A stretch of DNA of 64,000 nt from Suilimivivens sp963638365. Its GTDB lineage: Bacteria; Bacillota; Clostridia; Lachnospirales; Lachnospiraceae. Of this stretch, positions 27,043 through 35,898 are shown piece by piece. A program made the translations under genes and the position numbers. The DNA lies in assembly GCA_963638365.1 (NCBI GenBank), contig CAVHRK010000129.1, positions 22,330 to 86,329 on the forward strand, in the 5' to 3' direction. The notes under the pieces are model-generated. The model searched no databases and had not been told where the DNA came from. It worked only from the letters and a program-made list of their open reading frames with translations. The stretch's first letter is position 1, and each line of letters starts with the position of its first letter.

Positions 27043-27900
27043 ATGTCTAATGCTCATAATAAAGACGGAAAATACCGCGGAATCATTGATGAGATCCGCG
27101 AACAGCAGCGCAAAATGAAGGATATGACCTGGAAAGAACGCTTCGCGTACTACTGGGAATATTATAAGGTACACACCATTGTAACGATCGTGGCCATCAT
27201 TGCCATTGTCTGCACGGCCCGTACCCTTATAAATACCAAGGACTATGCTTTCTATGGCCTAATGTTAAATGCCTATTCCCTGTCTTCGGATGTCATGTCC
27301 GATACTTTCAGTGAATATGCCGGAATTGACACCAATACCTATGACTGTTTCATGGATACCACTTCCACACTGACCTACGAAAATCCTACGGAATTCGATA
27401 TGGCAACCATGCAGCGGATTGTTGCTGTCGTACAGACGAAAGAGCTCGATGCCGTGATCTTCGATTCCCAGTGCTTTGACCAGTATGCCGTCAACCAGAT
27501 CTTCTATGATCTGCGTGAGATACTGACTCCGGAACAGATTAAGAAGTACGAACCCTACTTTTATTATGTAGATATGGATATTGTCCGTGCCCAGGAAGAT
27601 GAGGATGTCATCGTTGATACCGATGCCATTGCTGCCAAAGGAAACCTGACCCTCGAAGAAATCCATGAACTTGCGGCTACCCGTATGGATCCTTCCACTA
27701 TGGGCGATCCGGTTCCCGTAGGAATCGTCATGACGGATTCGCCTTTCGCCACAGAGTCGCATTCCTACGATGATCTGGTGCCGGTATTCGGAATCTCCGT
27801 AACCACCCAGCGTCTCGATACGGCCCTGCAGTTCCTCGATTACCTGTGGGACGATACAATTGATTTTAGTCTCACACACGACGAGGCCACCGCATATTAG
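27043..27900 (+). CDS. Single-pass membrane protein, unknown function
   Basis: About 285 residues: a charged cytoplasmic start (1-45), one membrane segment (about 47-66), and an acidic outward domain of about 215 residues rich in Asp and Thr with no Cys pair or catalytic motif that I recognise. The C-terminal part (about 225-285) looks like a substrate-binding-protein lobe, but only weakly. ATG 27043 is chosen because AAGGAG lies upstream and overlaps the in-frame GTG at 27031. It is monocistronic with a strong terminator. Confidence 0.7.
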   Translation: MSNAHNKDGKYRGIIDEIREQQRKMKDMTWKERFAYYWEYYKVHTIVTIVAIIAIVCTARTLINTKDYAFYGLMLNAYSLSSDVMSDTFSEYAGIDTNTYDCFMDTTSTLTYENPTEFDMATMQRIVAVVQTKELDAVIFDSQCFDQYAVNQIFYDLREILTPEQIKKYEPYFYYVDMDIVRAQEDEDVIVDTDAIAAKGNLTLEEIHELAATRMDPSTMGDPVPVGIVMTDSPFATESHSYDDLVPVFGISVTTQRLDTALQFLDYLWDDTIDFSLTHDEATAY

Positions 27901-27909
27901 CGAGAATTT

Positions 27910-27957
27910 AAAACAGTTACCTGACGGAACCTTTCCGCACAGGTAACTGTTTTTTAT
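27910..27957 (+). terminator. Bidirectional terminator
   Basis: Stem AAAACAGTTACCTG/CAGGTAACTGTTTT (27910-27923, 27940-27953), 14 bp, followed by a T-run on the plus strand and TTTT on the minus strand. It separates the convergent membrane-protein gene and lysC operon. Confidence 0.9.
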
Positions 27958-27976
27958 TTCCCACTCTAAATATTTT

Positions 27977-29296
27977 CTACAATCTCGCCAATACAAAGAT
28001 ATCATAAATCGCCTTAATGGCAGTTTCAAAGTCCTCATTTGCCACACCGATAATGATGTTCAACTCGCTGGAGCCCTGATCGATCATCTTAACATTGACA
28101 TTCGCATGAGCCAGTGCGGAGAAAATTCTTCCTGCGGTTCCTCTCGTGGATTTCATGCCCCGTCCAACGACTGCAATCAGCGCCAGATCGGCTTCGATAT
28201 CGATGCTGTCCGGTTCTGCCAGACGATGAATGGCTGAAACAACCTTCTGCTCCTTATCCATGAATTCATCCTGATGAACAAATACGGTCATTGTATCGAT
28301 ACCCGACGGTACATGCTCAAAGGAAATTCCATAATCCTCAAACGCCTGTAACACCTTGCGTCCGAATCCAATCTCCGAATTCATCATTGCCTTATCAATG
28401 TTTACTGCGCAGAAGCCCTTCTTACCGGCAATACCGGTGACCACATATTTACACTTCTGACAGGTGCTTTCCACAATCCAGGTGCCTTCATCCTGCGGAC
28501 GGTTGGTATTCCGGATATTGATCGGAATGCCCTCACGGCGTACCGGGAAAATGGCATCCTCATGGAGTACGCTTGCGCCCATGTAAGACAACTCACGGAG
28601 CTCGCGATAGGTAATGGTATCAATTCCTTCCGGATTCTCGATAATTCTGGGATCCGCAATCAGGAATCCTGAAACATCCGTCCAGTTCTCATAGACATCG
28701 GCCTTGACCGCTCTTGCCACGATGGATCCGGTAATATCGGAGCCTCCTCTGGAAAAGGTTTTTACAGTTCCATCCGCATAAGCTCCATAGAAGCCCGGAA
28801 TCACCGCATTTTCTACATCCTTCAGGCGTTCCCTTAAAATATCATTGGTGATTTCTGAAGCAAAATCCCCATTTTCATCAAAACGGATCACTTCTGCTGC
28901 ATCAATAAACGGAAAGCCAAGATAATCTGCCATAATAATACCATTCAGATACTCGCCTCTGGAAGCGGCATAATTGGCTCCGGCTTTCTTCCTGAAGTTC
29001 TCTGCGATGGTCTGAAACTCTTCCTTTAAGGACAGCGTCAGGGAAAGACCGTCAATGATCTCCTGATAGCGTGCCTCGATGGCTTCAAGCTCCTTCTTAA
29101 AGTCCTTGTCGTTCTCTGCCAGCTCATAGCAGCCATAAAGCATATCGGTTACCTTGGTGTCCCCGGAAAACCGCTTTCCCGGAGCGGAAGGTATAACAAA
29201 ACGCCGCTCTTTATCTGCATGGATGATGTCGCCGACCTTACGGAACTGCTCCGCACTCGCCAACGAACTTCCTCCGAATTTTACTACCTTTTTCAT
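27977..29296 (-). CDS. lysC: Aspartate kinase
   Basis: Enzyme of 439 residues phosphorylating aspartate, the entry to threonine, lysine and methionine synthesis. The N-terminal kinase domain starts with KFGGSS (6-11) and contains FSRGGSDITGS (about 183-193). Two C-terminal ACT domains (about 300-439) give feedback control. GAGGAG is upstream. It is the last gene of the ACT-hom-apgM-lysC run, 21 nt after apgM, so this copy probably serves the threonine branch. Confidence 0.95.
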   Translation of the reverse strand: MKKVVKFGGSSLASAEQFRKVGDIIHADKERRFVIPSAPGKRFSGDTKVTDMLYGCYELAENDKDFKKELEAIEARYQEIIDGLSLTLSLKEEFQTIAENFRKKAGANYAASRGEYLNGIIMADYLGFPFIDAAEVIRFDENGDFASEITNDILRERLKDVENAVIPGFYGAYADGTVKTFSRGGSDITGSIVARAVKADVYENWTDVSGFLIADPRIIENPEGIDTITYRELRELSYMGASVLHEDAIFPVRREGIPINIRNTNRPQDEGTWIVESTCQKCKYVVTGIAGKKGFCAVNIDKAMMNSEIGFGRKVLQAFEDYGISFEHVPSGIDTMTVFVHQDEFMDKEQKVVSAIHRLAEPDSIDIEADLALIAVVGRGMKSTRGTAGRIFSALAHANVNVKMIDQGSSELNIIIGVANEDFETAIKAIYDIFVLARL

Positions 29297-29317
29297 AACT
29301 GCAATCTCCTCATCTGC

Positions 29318-30526
29318 CTACTGTTCTAATAATTTTTTCATCATTTCATGACCATGCGCTACAAAGTTTCCGCTCTTTGCCGCCTCTTCTTCATTGTAAC
29401 TCCAGGTATGATCTTCCTTTTTCGTGGAATCAAACAGAAGATACGGTACACTGTTTGCGGTATGGGTACGCAGACGGATCGGGGTCGGATGATCCGGCAT
29501 CACTAAAAGACGATAGTCCACGCCCTCTTTATCCAGCTCTTCCGTAAGCGGTCCGATCACTCTCTGATCGAGATATTCAATCGCTTTTACCTTACGCTCC
29601 ACACTTCCCTGGTGCCCCATTTCATCCGGTGCTTCCACATGGATATAGGCAAAATCATATCCATCGTGCAATGCATCAATTGCAGCCTGTGTCTTTCCTT
29701 CATAGTTGGTATTTAATCCGCCGTTTGCGCCCTCGACATTGGCAACGCCCATCTTTGCGCCGACAGCGATTCCCTTTAACAGGTCTACGGCAGAGATCAT
29801 CATACCCTTTTTGCCATATTTTTCTTCAAAAGGAGCAAGGCTTGGTCTCGTACCTGCGCCCCAGAACCAGCAGCAGTTAGCCGGATTCAGTCCCTTTTTC
29901 TTACGCTCTGCGTTAATCGGATGATCCTTTAAGATCTCATAGCTTCTCTTCATCATATAAAGAAGATGTTCATCGGTCGGAAGATACTGGCCGATCACCT
30001 GCTCCAATACATCATGCGGCTGGGTCAGATCAAGCACCTTGCCCTGATTCCAGATCAGGCAGTGACGATAACTGGTTCCTACATAGAACTGATAGGTTTC
30101 GTTCTCTAATTCCTTCTTTACCTCGTTTAATAAAACGGCACAATCCTCGGTGCTGATTTCTCCGGAGCTGTGATCAATGATTCTCTGCTCTTCAAACGGA
30201 ACATCGTCTTCGGAAATGGTAACGATATTACAGCGGAGTGCAATGTCGGTATCTTTCATCGGAACACCGATGCTTAACGCCTCTAACGGAGAACGTCCCG
30301 AATAATAAATCTTCGGATCGTAACCCAATACCGAAAGATTCGCGGTATCACTTCCCGGCTTCATCCCCTCCGGAATCGTATGCACCATCCCGATTTCAGA
30401 TAACTTGCTTAAACGGTCCAGTGCCGGAGTACTGGCATAGGCAATTGGGGTCTTGCCGCCAAGACTCTCAATCGGTTCATCTGCCATGCCATCGCCCAAC
30501 ACTACAATATATTTCTTCTCACTCAT
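29318..30526 (-). CDS. apgM: apgM-like phosphotransferase, probable homoserine kinase
   Basis: Protein of about 402 residues of the cofactor-independent phosphoglycerate mutase/alkaline phosphatase superfamily. The N-terminal VLGDGMAD and the AGTRPSLAPFEEKYG, HVEAPDEMGHQG and MPDHPTP blocks carry the metal ligands. When found beside hom and lysC, this subgroup has been proposed as a non-homologous homoserine kinase, and no ordinary thrB is seen here. ATG 30526 has GAGGAG 8 nt upstream; the longer frame starts at 30577 without a ribosome site. The structured repeat copy 2 lies in its leader. A glycolytic mutase role is the alternative. Confidence 0.85.
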   Translation of the reverse strand: MSEKKYIVVLGDGMADEPIESLGGKTPIAYASTPALDRLSKLSEIGMVHTIPEGMKPGSDTANLSVLGYDPKIYYSGRSPLEALSIGVPMKDTDIALRCNIVTISEDDVPFEEQRIIDHSSGEISTEDCAVLLNEVKKELENETYQFYVGTSYRHCLIWNQGKVLDLTQPHDVLEQVIGQYLPTDEHLLYMMKRSYEILKDHPINAERKKKGLNPANCCWFWGAGTRPSLAPFEEKYGKKGMMISAVDLLKGIAVGAKMGVANVEGANGGLNTNYEGKTQAAIDALHDGYDFAYIHVEAPDEMGHQGSVERKVKAIEYLDQRVIGPLTEELDKEGVDYRLLVMPDHPTPIRLRTHTANSVPYLLFDSTKKEDHTWSYNEEEAAKSGNFVAHGHEMMKKLLEQ

Positions 30527-30611
30527 GGTGATTCTCCTCTTTTCTATTTCTGTATGGATTTCATCCCACCTTGCCATTCATTAGCTGCATGACGGCAATG
30601 TATGGCATCTC

Positions 30612-30763
30612 GCCATGCCATTCATAAGTTGCCAGACAAGCCGGCAACTTATTTCATGTCGGGCTTTCGCCCTATAGAAATCATTATACGAAAAGCCCTT
30701 AGTGAGCAAGCTCCCACGGCTTTTGTACAATGATTTCTGCATGGCTCAATGCTTACGCAAATT
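30612..30763 (-). repeat. Structured repeat element, copy 2
   Basis: Second copy of the element, 134 nt from GCCATGC (30612-30618) to GCATGGC (30739-30745), with homology reaching 30763 inside the last codons of hom. The hairpin ATAAGTTGCC/GGCAACTTAT (30624-30652), the GGGC-TTTC-GCCC hairpin (30661-30672) and the GTGAGCAAGCTCCCAC cap (30702-30717) match copy 1. The long stem (30677-30697 with 30718-30737) has different bases yet stays paired. It fills the hom-apgM gap on the minus strand. Confidence 0.8.
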
Positions 30764-31958
30764 CGAAACGGATCCGGCTGATTACTCCAACCTTTTCTGC
30801 TTTTTCATTGAATTCCTTTTCACTCATGCGTCCGGTTACAAAAGCAAACTCTCCGTCTACTCCGGCTGTAACCTCTTTCACATCTCCGAATGCTTCTTTC
30901 GCCGCCTGCTCTTTTGCTTTCTCTACACGTACGAAGAAAACATGCTCTACTTCGTCAACGCTCGTCAGCTTCACATTCTCTGCATCCCAGAAGCAGGTAA
31001 TGATCTTACCGATATGTCTTGCACAGTCTACGACATCGGAAACAACCGCGCTCGCGGTCGGAAGCTTTCCTGCGCCTCTTCCGTAATACATGGAATCGCC
31101 CAGCATGTTGCCATGGACACAGACGGCATTAAACACATCATTTACCATGGATAACGGATGGCTCTTCGGAATGAGGAACGGAGAAACCATTGCGTAGAAC
31201 TTACCGTTCTCTTCCTTGGAAAGTCCAAGTAATTTAATGGTGCAGTCCATCGCCTTTGCATATTTAAAATCGGTTGCGGTAATCTTCGTAATTCCTTCGG
31301 TATAAATATCCTGATAACGGACATTCTTACCGCACATCAGGGAAGAAAGAATGGCAATTTTACGGCAGGCATCGTAGCCTTCAATATCAGCTTCCGGATT
31401 GCGCTCTGCATAACCCTTTTCCTGTGCTTCCTTCAATACCTCTTCAAATGCAGCACCCTCGCGCTCCATTTTGGTTAAAATATAGTTGGTCGTACCATTT
31501 AAAATACCGGAAATGGCATCAATCTTTTCTGCGGTAAGCGAATAGTTCAAAGGACGGATAATCGGAATACCGCCGCCGACACTTGCCTCGAACAGATAAT
31601 TGCAGGTATGCTCATGTGCAATCTGAATCAATTCCGGTCCGTGTGTTGCCACCAGTTCTTTATTGGAGGTACATACACTCTTGCCGCTCATCAGGGCACG
31701 CTTTGTAAATTCGTAAGCCGGCTTTAAGCCTCCCATGGTTTCACAGATAATCTGTACCTCGGGATCGTTCAGAATCACTTCTACATCATGAACGATCTTG
31801 TCTTCATACGGATCTCCCGGAAAATCACGAAGATCAAGAATATATTTAATATTCAGCGCTTCATTTGATTTCTTGTTGATCTCTTCCTTATTCTTTTCAA
31901 TTACTTCCACGACACCGCTTCCTACGGTACCGTATCCCATTACTGCTACCTGAATCAT
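30753..31958 (-). CDS. hom: Homoserine dehydrogenase
   Basis: Enzyme of 401 residues reducing aspartate semialdehyde to homoserine. The N-terminal Rossmann motif is GYGTVGSGV (8-16); the catalytic region has ASVGGGIPIIRPL near 150 and the EGYDACRKIAILS block. The C-terminal part (about 325-400) is a short ACT-like regulatory domain. AAAGGAG precedes the ATG. It lies between the ACT protein gene (58 nt upstream) and apgM. The last codons and stop overlap the homology edge of structured repeat copy 2. Confidence 0.95.
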   Translation of the reverse strand: MIQVAVMGYGTVGSGVVEVIEKNKEEINKKSNEALNIKYILDLRDFPGDPYEDKIVHDVEVILNDPEVQIICETMGGLKPAYEFTKRALMSGKSVCTSNKELVATHGPELIQIAHEHTCNYLFEASVGGGIPIIRPLNYSLTAEKIDAISGILNGTTNYILTKMEREGAAFEEVLKEAQEKGYAERNPEADIEGYDACRKIAILSSLMCGKNVRYQDIYTEGITKITATDFKYAKAMDCTIKLLGLSKEENGKFYAMVSPFLIPKSHPLSMVNDVFNAVCVHGNMLGDSMYYGRGAGKLPTASAVVSDVVDCARHIGKIITCFWDAENVKLTSVDEVEHVFFVRVEKAKEQAAKEAFGDVKEVTAGVDGEFAFVTGRMSEKEFNEKAEKVGVISRIRFEFA

Positions 31959-32016
31959 GTTTTGTCTCCTTTGTTTTCCTTCTTTATTTCCCTATCCGGT
32001 TTCCGGATCTGTCTGC

Positions 32017-32454
32017 TTACTCCTGTGCAAGAATCTTTACATTCCGCACACCCTTATGCTTTCCCATCGTTTCCAGCATCTCTGAAATGTCTCTGGTTGT
32101 TTCAAGCACCTGGACACTCAGGCTTAAGGATGCCACACCGTTAATCGGAATACTCTGATGGATGGTCAGGATGTTTGCCCCGAATTCGGCAATCACCTTT
32201 AGCACATCCGAGAGAATTCCCGGTTCGTCTTCCATCTGGAAGGTCAGCGTAATCGTGGTTCCCTGCGCATTATCATGGAATTCAAAAATATCTTCCTTGT
32301 ACTTATAAAAAGAACTCCGGCTGATTCCGACTGCTTCTGCAGCCTCGTTCACCGACACCGCCTTACCGGAATCAATCAGCTTCTTTGCCTGGACGACCTT
32401 AAGAAGCACCTCCGGAACGGCCTGCTCCTTCACGACATAATACTTGCTCCCCAT
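32017..32454 (-). CDS. ACT domain protein (UPF0735 type)
   Basis: Protein of about 145 residues: an N-terminal segment with a helix-turn-helix-like stretch (about 37-58, SVNEAAEAVGISRSSFYKYK) and a C-terminal ACT domain (about 68-145). ACT domains bind amino acids, and this family is found with threonine or aromatic pathway genes. ATG 32454 has AGGAG 7 nt upstream. Its position before hom suggests that it senses a pathway product and regulates the operon or its enzymes. Confidence 0.88.
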   Translation of the reverse strand: MGSKYYVVKEQAVPEVLLKVVQAKKLIDSGKAVSVNEAAEAVGISRSSFYKYKEDIFEFHDNAQGTTITLTFQMEDEPGILSDVLKVIAEFGANILTIHQSIPINGVASLSLSVQVLETTRDISEMLETMGKHKGVRNVKILAQE

Positions 32455-32593
32455 ACTTTCTCCTATCTTTTGTCCCCAACTGGCGTACACTTGTCTTCGA
32501 TTGTCCTTGTGTTAAAGACAAATGTTCGCCACCGAGAGATATTCTATCACACCTTTTTCCGGAGTGCAAGGTGAAAGATGTAAAAGAAGACAA

Positions 32594-32637
32594 AGAAAAA
32601 AGCACTTTTTTGTGCATAATCACAAGAAAGTGCTTTT
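32594..32637 (-). terminator. Terminator of the gatCAB operon
   Basis: Minus-strand stem around AAGCACTTTCTTGTG and CACAAAAAAGTGCTT (32621-32637 with 32598-32614), 6-nt loop, followed by a T-run. It is 40-80 nt past the gatB stop codon. Confidence 0.85.
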
Positions 32638-32673
32638 CATCGTTTCTAATAGTAATAAGCTTTAAATACCAAT

Positions 32674-34104
32674 CTACAGAAGTTCTTTCAGCAACTGGTT
32701 CACCATACCGGGATCACATTTCCCCTTCATGGCTTTCATGGTCTGTCCAACCAGGAAACCGATCGCCTTTTCCTTACCATTGTGGTAATCCTCTACCGAC
32801 TGTGGATTATTGGCAATCACTTCTTCCACCGTCTTACGGAGAGCACCTTCATCATTGACGGTCTTCATTCCCTTTTCTTCCACGTAAGAAACCGGATCCA
32901 TGTCTTCTTCAAACATGACTTCAAAAACTTCCTTGGCAACTGCACCGTTAATGGCCTTGGAGTCCTGCAGTGCAATCAATGCAGAAAGGTGTTCCGGTGA
33001 AAAGTGGATATCCTCGGGATCCAGTTCCTTCTCTTTGAGGATACGGAGCGTTTCGCCCATCAGCCAGTTGGATACCTTCTTCGGCTGTGCGCCTAAGGCA
33101 ACGGTCTGTTCAAACAGATCCGCCATTTTCTTGGAGCCTGTAATAATCTCAATATCATAATCCGGGATTCCGAATTCTTCACGGTAACGGATCATTTTTT
33201 CATTACGGAATTCCGGCTGTCTGCTGCGGATTTCCTCTAAAAACTCATCACTTAATACGATCGGTACAAGGTCCGGATCCGGGAAGTAACGGTAATCCTG
33301 TGCATCCTCTTTGCTTCGCATGGCATAGGATTCACCGGCATTGTCATCCCACCGTCTGGTCTCCTGCACGACCTTCTCTCCGGCATCCAGCAGATCCATC
33401 TGACGCTCGGTCTCGCCTTCAATCGCACGACGGATTGCCTTAAAGGAATTCAGGTTCTTCATTTCGGTACGTGTTCCGAATTCCGTTGCTCCTACCTCAC
33501 GAAGAGACAGATTCACGTCTGCACGCATGGAACCTTCCTGAAGCTTACAGTCGGATACTCCCAAATACTGTGCGATCATACGCAGCTTTTCCAGATAAGC
33601 AATAACTTCATCGGCACTGCGCATATCCGGCTCGGATACAATCTCAATCAGCGGTACACCGGAACGGTTGTAATCCACTAAAGAACAGTCCTCCCAGTCA
33701 TCGTGGATCAGCTTTCCGGCATCCTCCTCCATATGAATCTCATGGATTCCGATCTCCTTCTTTCCTGCTTCCGTTTCAATCTCTACCTTACCATTGCGGC
33801 AAATCGGCAGGTACAACTGGGAAATCTGATAGTTCTGCGGATTATCCGGATAAAAATAATTCTTACGGTCGAATTTACAGTACTGGGTAATCGTACAGTT
33901 CGTAGCAAGTCCGACCGCTACGGCATATTCAAGCACCTTTTTATTTAATACGGGTAAAGAACCCGGCATACCGGTACATACCGGACAGGTATGAGTATTC
34001 GGTGCTCCACCAAATGCGGTAGAACAGCCACAGAAAATCTTGGTCTTCGTCGCAAGCTCTACATGAACCTCAAGACCAATGACGGTTTCATACTGTTTAG
34101 CCAT
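32674..34104 (-). CDS. gatB: Asp/Glu-tRNA amidotransferase subunit B
   Basis: Subunit of 476 residues that binds mischarged tRNA, activates its Asp or Glu side chain with ATP, and accepts ammonia from GatA. The start YETVIGLEVHVEL, the Cys motif FCGCSTAFG...CPVCTGMPG (zinc site, about 29-47) and the YatY-like C-terminal tail domain (about 330-476) are all present. The ATG follows the gatA stop directly (TAAATG). With glnS in the same genome, the main physiological role is probably Asn-tRNA formation. Confidence 0.96.
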   Translation of the reverse strand: MAKQYETVIGLEVHVELATKTKIFCGCSTAFGGAPNTHTCPVCTGMPGSLPVLNKKVLEYAVAVGLATNCTITQYCKFDRKNYFYPDNPQNYQISQLYLPICRNGKVEIETEAGKKEIGIHEIHMEEDAGKLIHDDWEDCSLVDYNRSGVPLIEIVSEPDMRSADEVIAYLEKLRMIAQYLGVSDCKLQEGSMRADVNLSLREVGATEFGTRTEMKNLNSFKAIRRAIEGETERQMDLLDAGEKVVQETRRWDDNAGESYAMRSKEDAQDYRYFPDPDLVPIVLSDEFLEEIRSRQPEFRNEKMIRYREEFGIPDYDIEIITGSKKMADLFEQTVALGAQPKKVSNWLMGETLRILKEKELDPEDIHFSPEHLSALIALQDSKAINGAVAKEVFEVMFEEDMDPVSYVEEKGMKTVNDEGALRKTVEEVIANNPQSVEDYHNGKEKAIGFLVGQTMKAMKGKCDPGMVNQLLKELL

Positions 34105-35565
34105 TTACTCATCCTCCTTCCTGCCAAATGCTCCCCTGCTGCATTCATAAGCGAAAGCTGCACGGATCAGGTTCTTTTCTTTAAAGCAGTCTCCGATCAT
34201 CTGCAAGCCGATCGGCAGTCCCTTGGAGTCGATACCACAGGGAATGCTGATTCCGGGAAGTCCTGCCAGATTCACGGAAATCGTATAAATATCACTTAAG
34301 TACATTTTAATCGGATCGGAAAGGCTCTTGCCAAGCTCCGGTGCGGTTGTCGGCGCACAGGGAGCAAGGATCAGATCGTATTTTGCAAACGCTTCATCAA
34401 AGGCTTTCTTAATCAGTGCCTTGACACGGAGCGCTTTCAGGTAGTATGCATCGTAATAACCGGAGCTTAATACAAAGCTTCCAAGCATGATACGACGCTT
34501 TACTTCCGGTCCAAAGCCTTCCGAACGGGTCTTCTTATACATGTTATGAAGTCCGGTATATTCCTCTGTACGGTAACCGTACTTAATGCCATCGAATCGT
34601 TCAAGGTTCGAGCTTGCTTCTGCGGCCGCAATCGTGTAATAGGTCGGAATCGCATATTCCACAAGGCTTAAGTCAAACTCCTCCACAATCGCACCCTTTT
34701 TCTTTAATTCTTCGGCTGCTTTCATAACAGCTTCCCTAACTTCCGGATCCAGTCCTTCTCCGAAGTAATCACGCGGAATACCAATCTTCATGCCCTGTAC
34801 ATCATCCACAAGTGCAGATGTGAAATCCGTCTCCTCACGTTCTACTGAAGTAGAGTCCTTCGGATCGTGGGAAGCGATCACCTCAAGAATTGTTGCACAG
34901 TCGGTCACATCCCTGCACAGCGGTCCGATCTGATCCAAAGAGGATCCATAGGCAATCAGTCCGTATCGGGATACCGTTCCATAGGTCGGCTTCATTCCAA
35001 CCACGCCACAGTAAGAAGCGGGCTGACGGATGGAACCACCGGTATCCGAACCAAGGGCAAAGAAACATTCTTTCGCTGCAACGGCTGCCGCCGATCCACC
35101 GGAAGATCCTCCCGGTACATGGGCTTCATTCCAGGGATTTTTGGTTGCGCCGAAAGCAGAGGTTTCTGTGGTGGAACCCATGGCAAACTCATCCATGTTT
35201 GTTTTACCAAGAATCACCGCTCCTGCTTTCTCTAAATTTAATACCGCTTCCGAAGAAAAGGTCGGAATAAAATTACCAAGAATCTTCGAAGAACAGGTAG
35301 TCAGCATGCCTTCCGTGCACATATTATCCTTAATTGCCACAGGAACACCGGCCAGGGAACCGGTAAGCTCTCCTGCCTCAATCTTCTTCTGAACCTCCTG
35401 CGCCTTACGCAGTGCACCTTCTTCATCAATTGTTACATAACAGTGAAGAGACTCTTCTCTTTCTTTGATCTGTGTAAGAACCGCCTGTACGGCTTCGGGC
35501 GACGTTACTTCTCCGTTCCGGATCGCCTTTGCCAGCCCGACGGCTGTATAATCCAGTATCTTCAT
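34105..35565 (-). CDS. gatA: Asp/Glu-tRNA amidotransferase subunit A
   Basis: Amidase-signature enzyme of about 486 residues that releases ammonia from glutamine for GatB. The Ser-cisSer-Lys triad lies in VAIKDNM (Lys about 78) and GGSSGGSAAAVAA (about 152-164). ATG 35565 has AAAGGA 8 nt upstream. The longer frame up to 35667 only reads into the gatC coding region. It starts 19 nt after gatC and abuts gatB. Confidence 0.96.
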   Translation of the reverse strand: MKILDYTAVGLAKAIRNGEVTSPEAVQAVLTQIKEREESLHCYVTIDEEGALRKAQEVQKKIEAGELTGSLAGVPVAIKDNMCTEGMLTTCSSKILGNFIPTFSSEAVLNLEKAGAVILGKTNMDEFAMGSTTETSAFGATKNPWNEAHVPGGSSGGSAAAVAAKECFFALGSDTGGSIRQPASYCGVVGMKPTYGTVSRYGLIAYGSSLDQIGPLCRDVTDCATILEVIASHDPKDSTSVEREETDFTSALVDDVQGMKIGIPRDYFGEGLDPEVREAVMKAAEELKKKGAIVEEFDLSLVEYAIPTYYTIAAAEASSNLERFDGIKYGYRTEEYTGLHNMYKKTRSEGFGPEVKRRIMLGSFVLSSGYYDAYYLKALRVKALIKKAFDEAFAKYDLILAPCAPTTAPELGKSLSDPIKMYLSDIYTISVNLAGLPGISIPCGIDSKGLPIGLQMIGDCFKEKNLIRAAFAYECSRGAFGRKEDE

Positions 35566-35584
35566 TGCAGTTTCCTTTCTGTTT

Positions 35585-35878
35585 TTATTCAAAGGTCTTC
35601 GGAACGATAAACATACCGTCCTTCTCACCGGGTGCATTCTTAAGGATATCCTCACGCATGTCCCCATTCGTTACCACATCTTCACGGAATACATTCTGTA
35701 CCGGAAAAACATGGGACATTGGTTCTACACCGGTGGTATCCAGCTCACCAAGCTTATCAATATAATCCAGCATGCTTCCCATATCCTTCTTCGCCTGCTC
35801 GCGTTCTTCCCCGGACAGTTCCAGCTTTGCCAGAATTCCTACATATTCAATGGTTTCATCTGAAATGATATTTGCCAT
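35585..35878 (-). CDS. gatC: Asp/Glu-tRNA amidotransferase subunit C
   Basis: Small subunit of 97 residues that wraps round and stabilises GatA-GatB. Family features: N-terminal VGILAKLELSGEE and the central MLDYIDKLGELDTTGVEPMSH. It starts 20 nt after the thiolase stop; the ribosome site is weak (AAGGTT), suggesting coupling to the upstream gene. Confidence 0.93.
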   Translation of the reverse strand: MANIISDETIEYVGILAKLELSGEEREQAKKDMGSMLDYIDKLGELDTTGVEPMSHVFPVQNVFREDVVTNGDMREDILKNAPGEKDGMFIVPKTFE

Positions 35879-35898
35879 AAATATTAACCAAACCTTTC

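Noticed and set aside
27265..28047. Long minus-strand open frame opposite the membrane-protein gene
   Set aside because: Covers a well-supported plus-strand gene and its terminator and overlaps the 3' end of lysC; no ribosome site.
32455..32670. T-box or threonine leader before the ACT-hom operon
   Set aside because: No T-box core sequence or specifier stem; the only strong hairpin is the gatB terminator.
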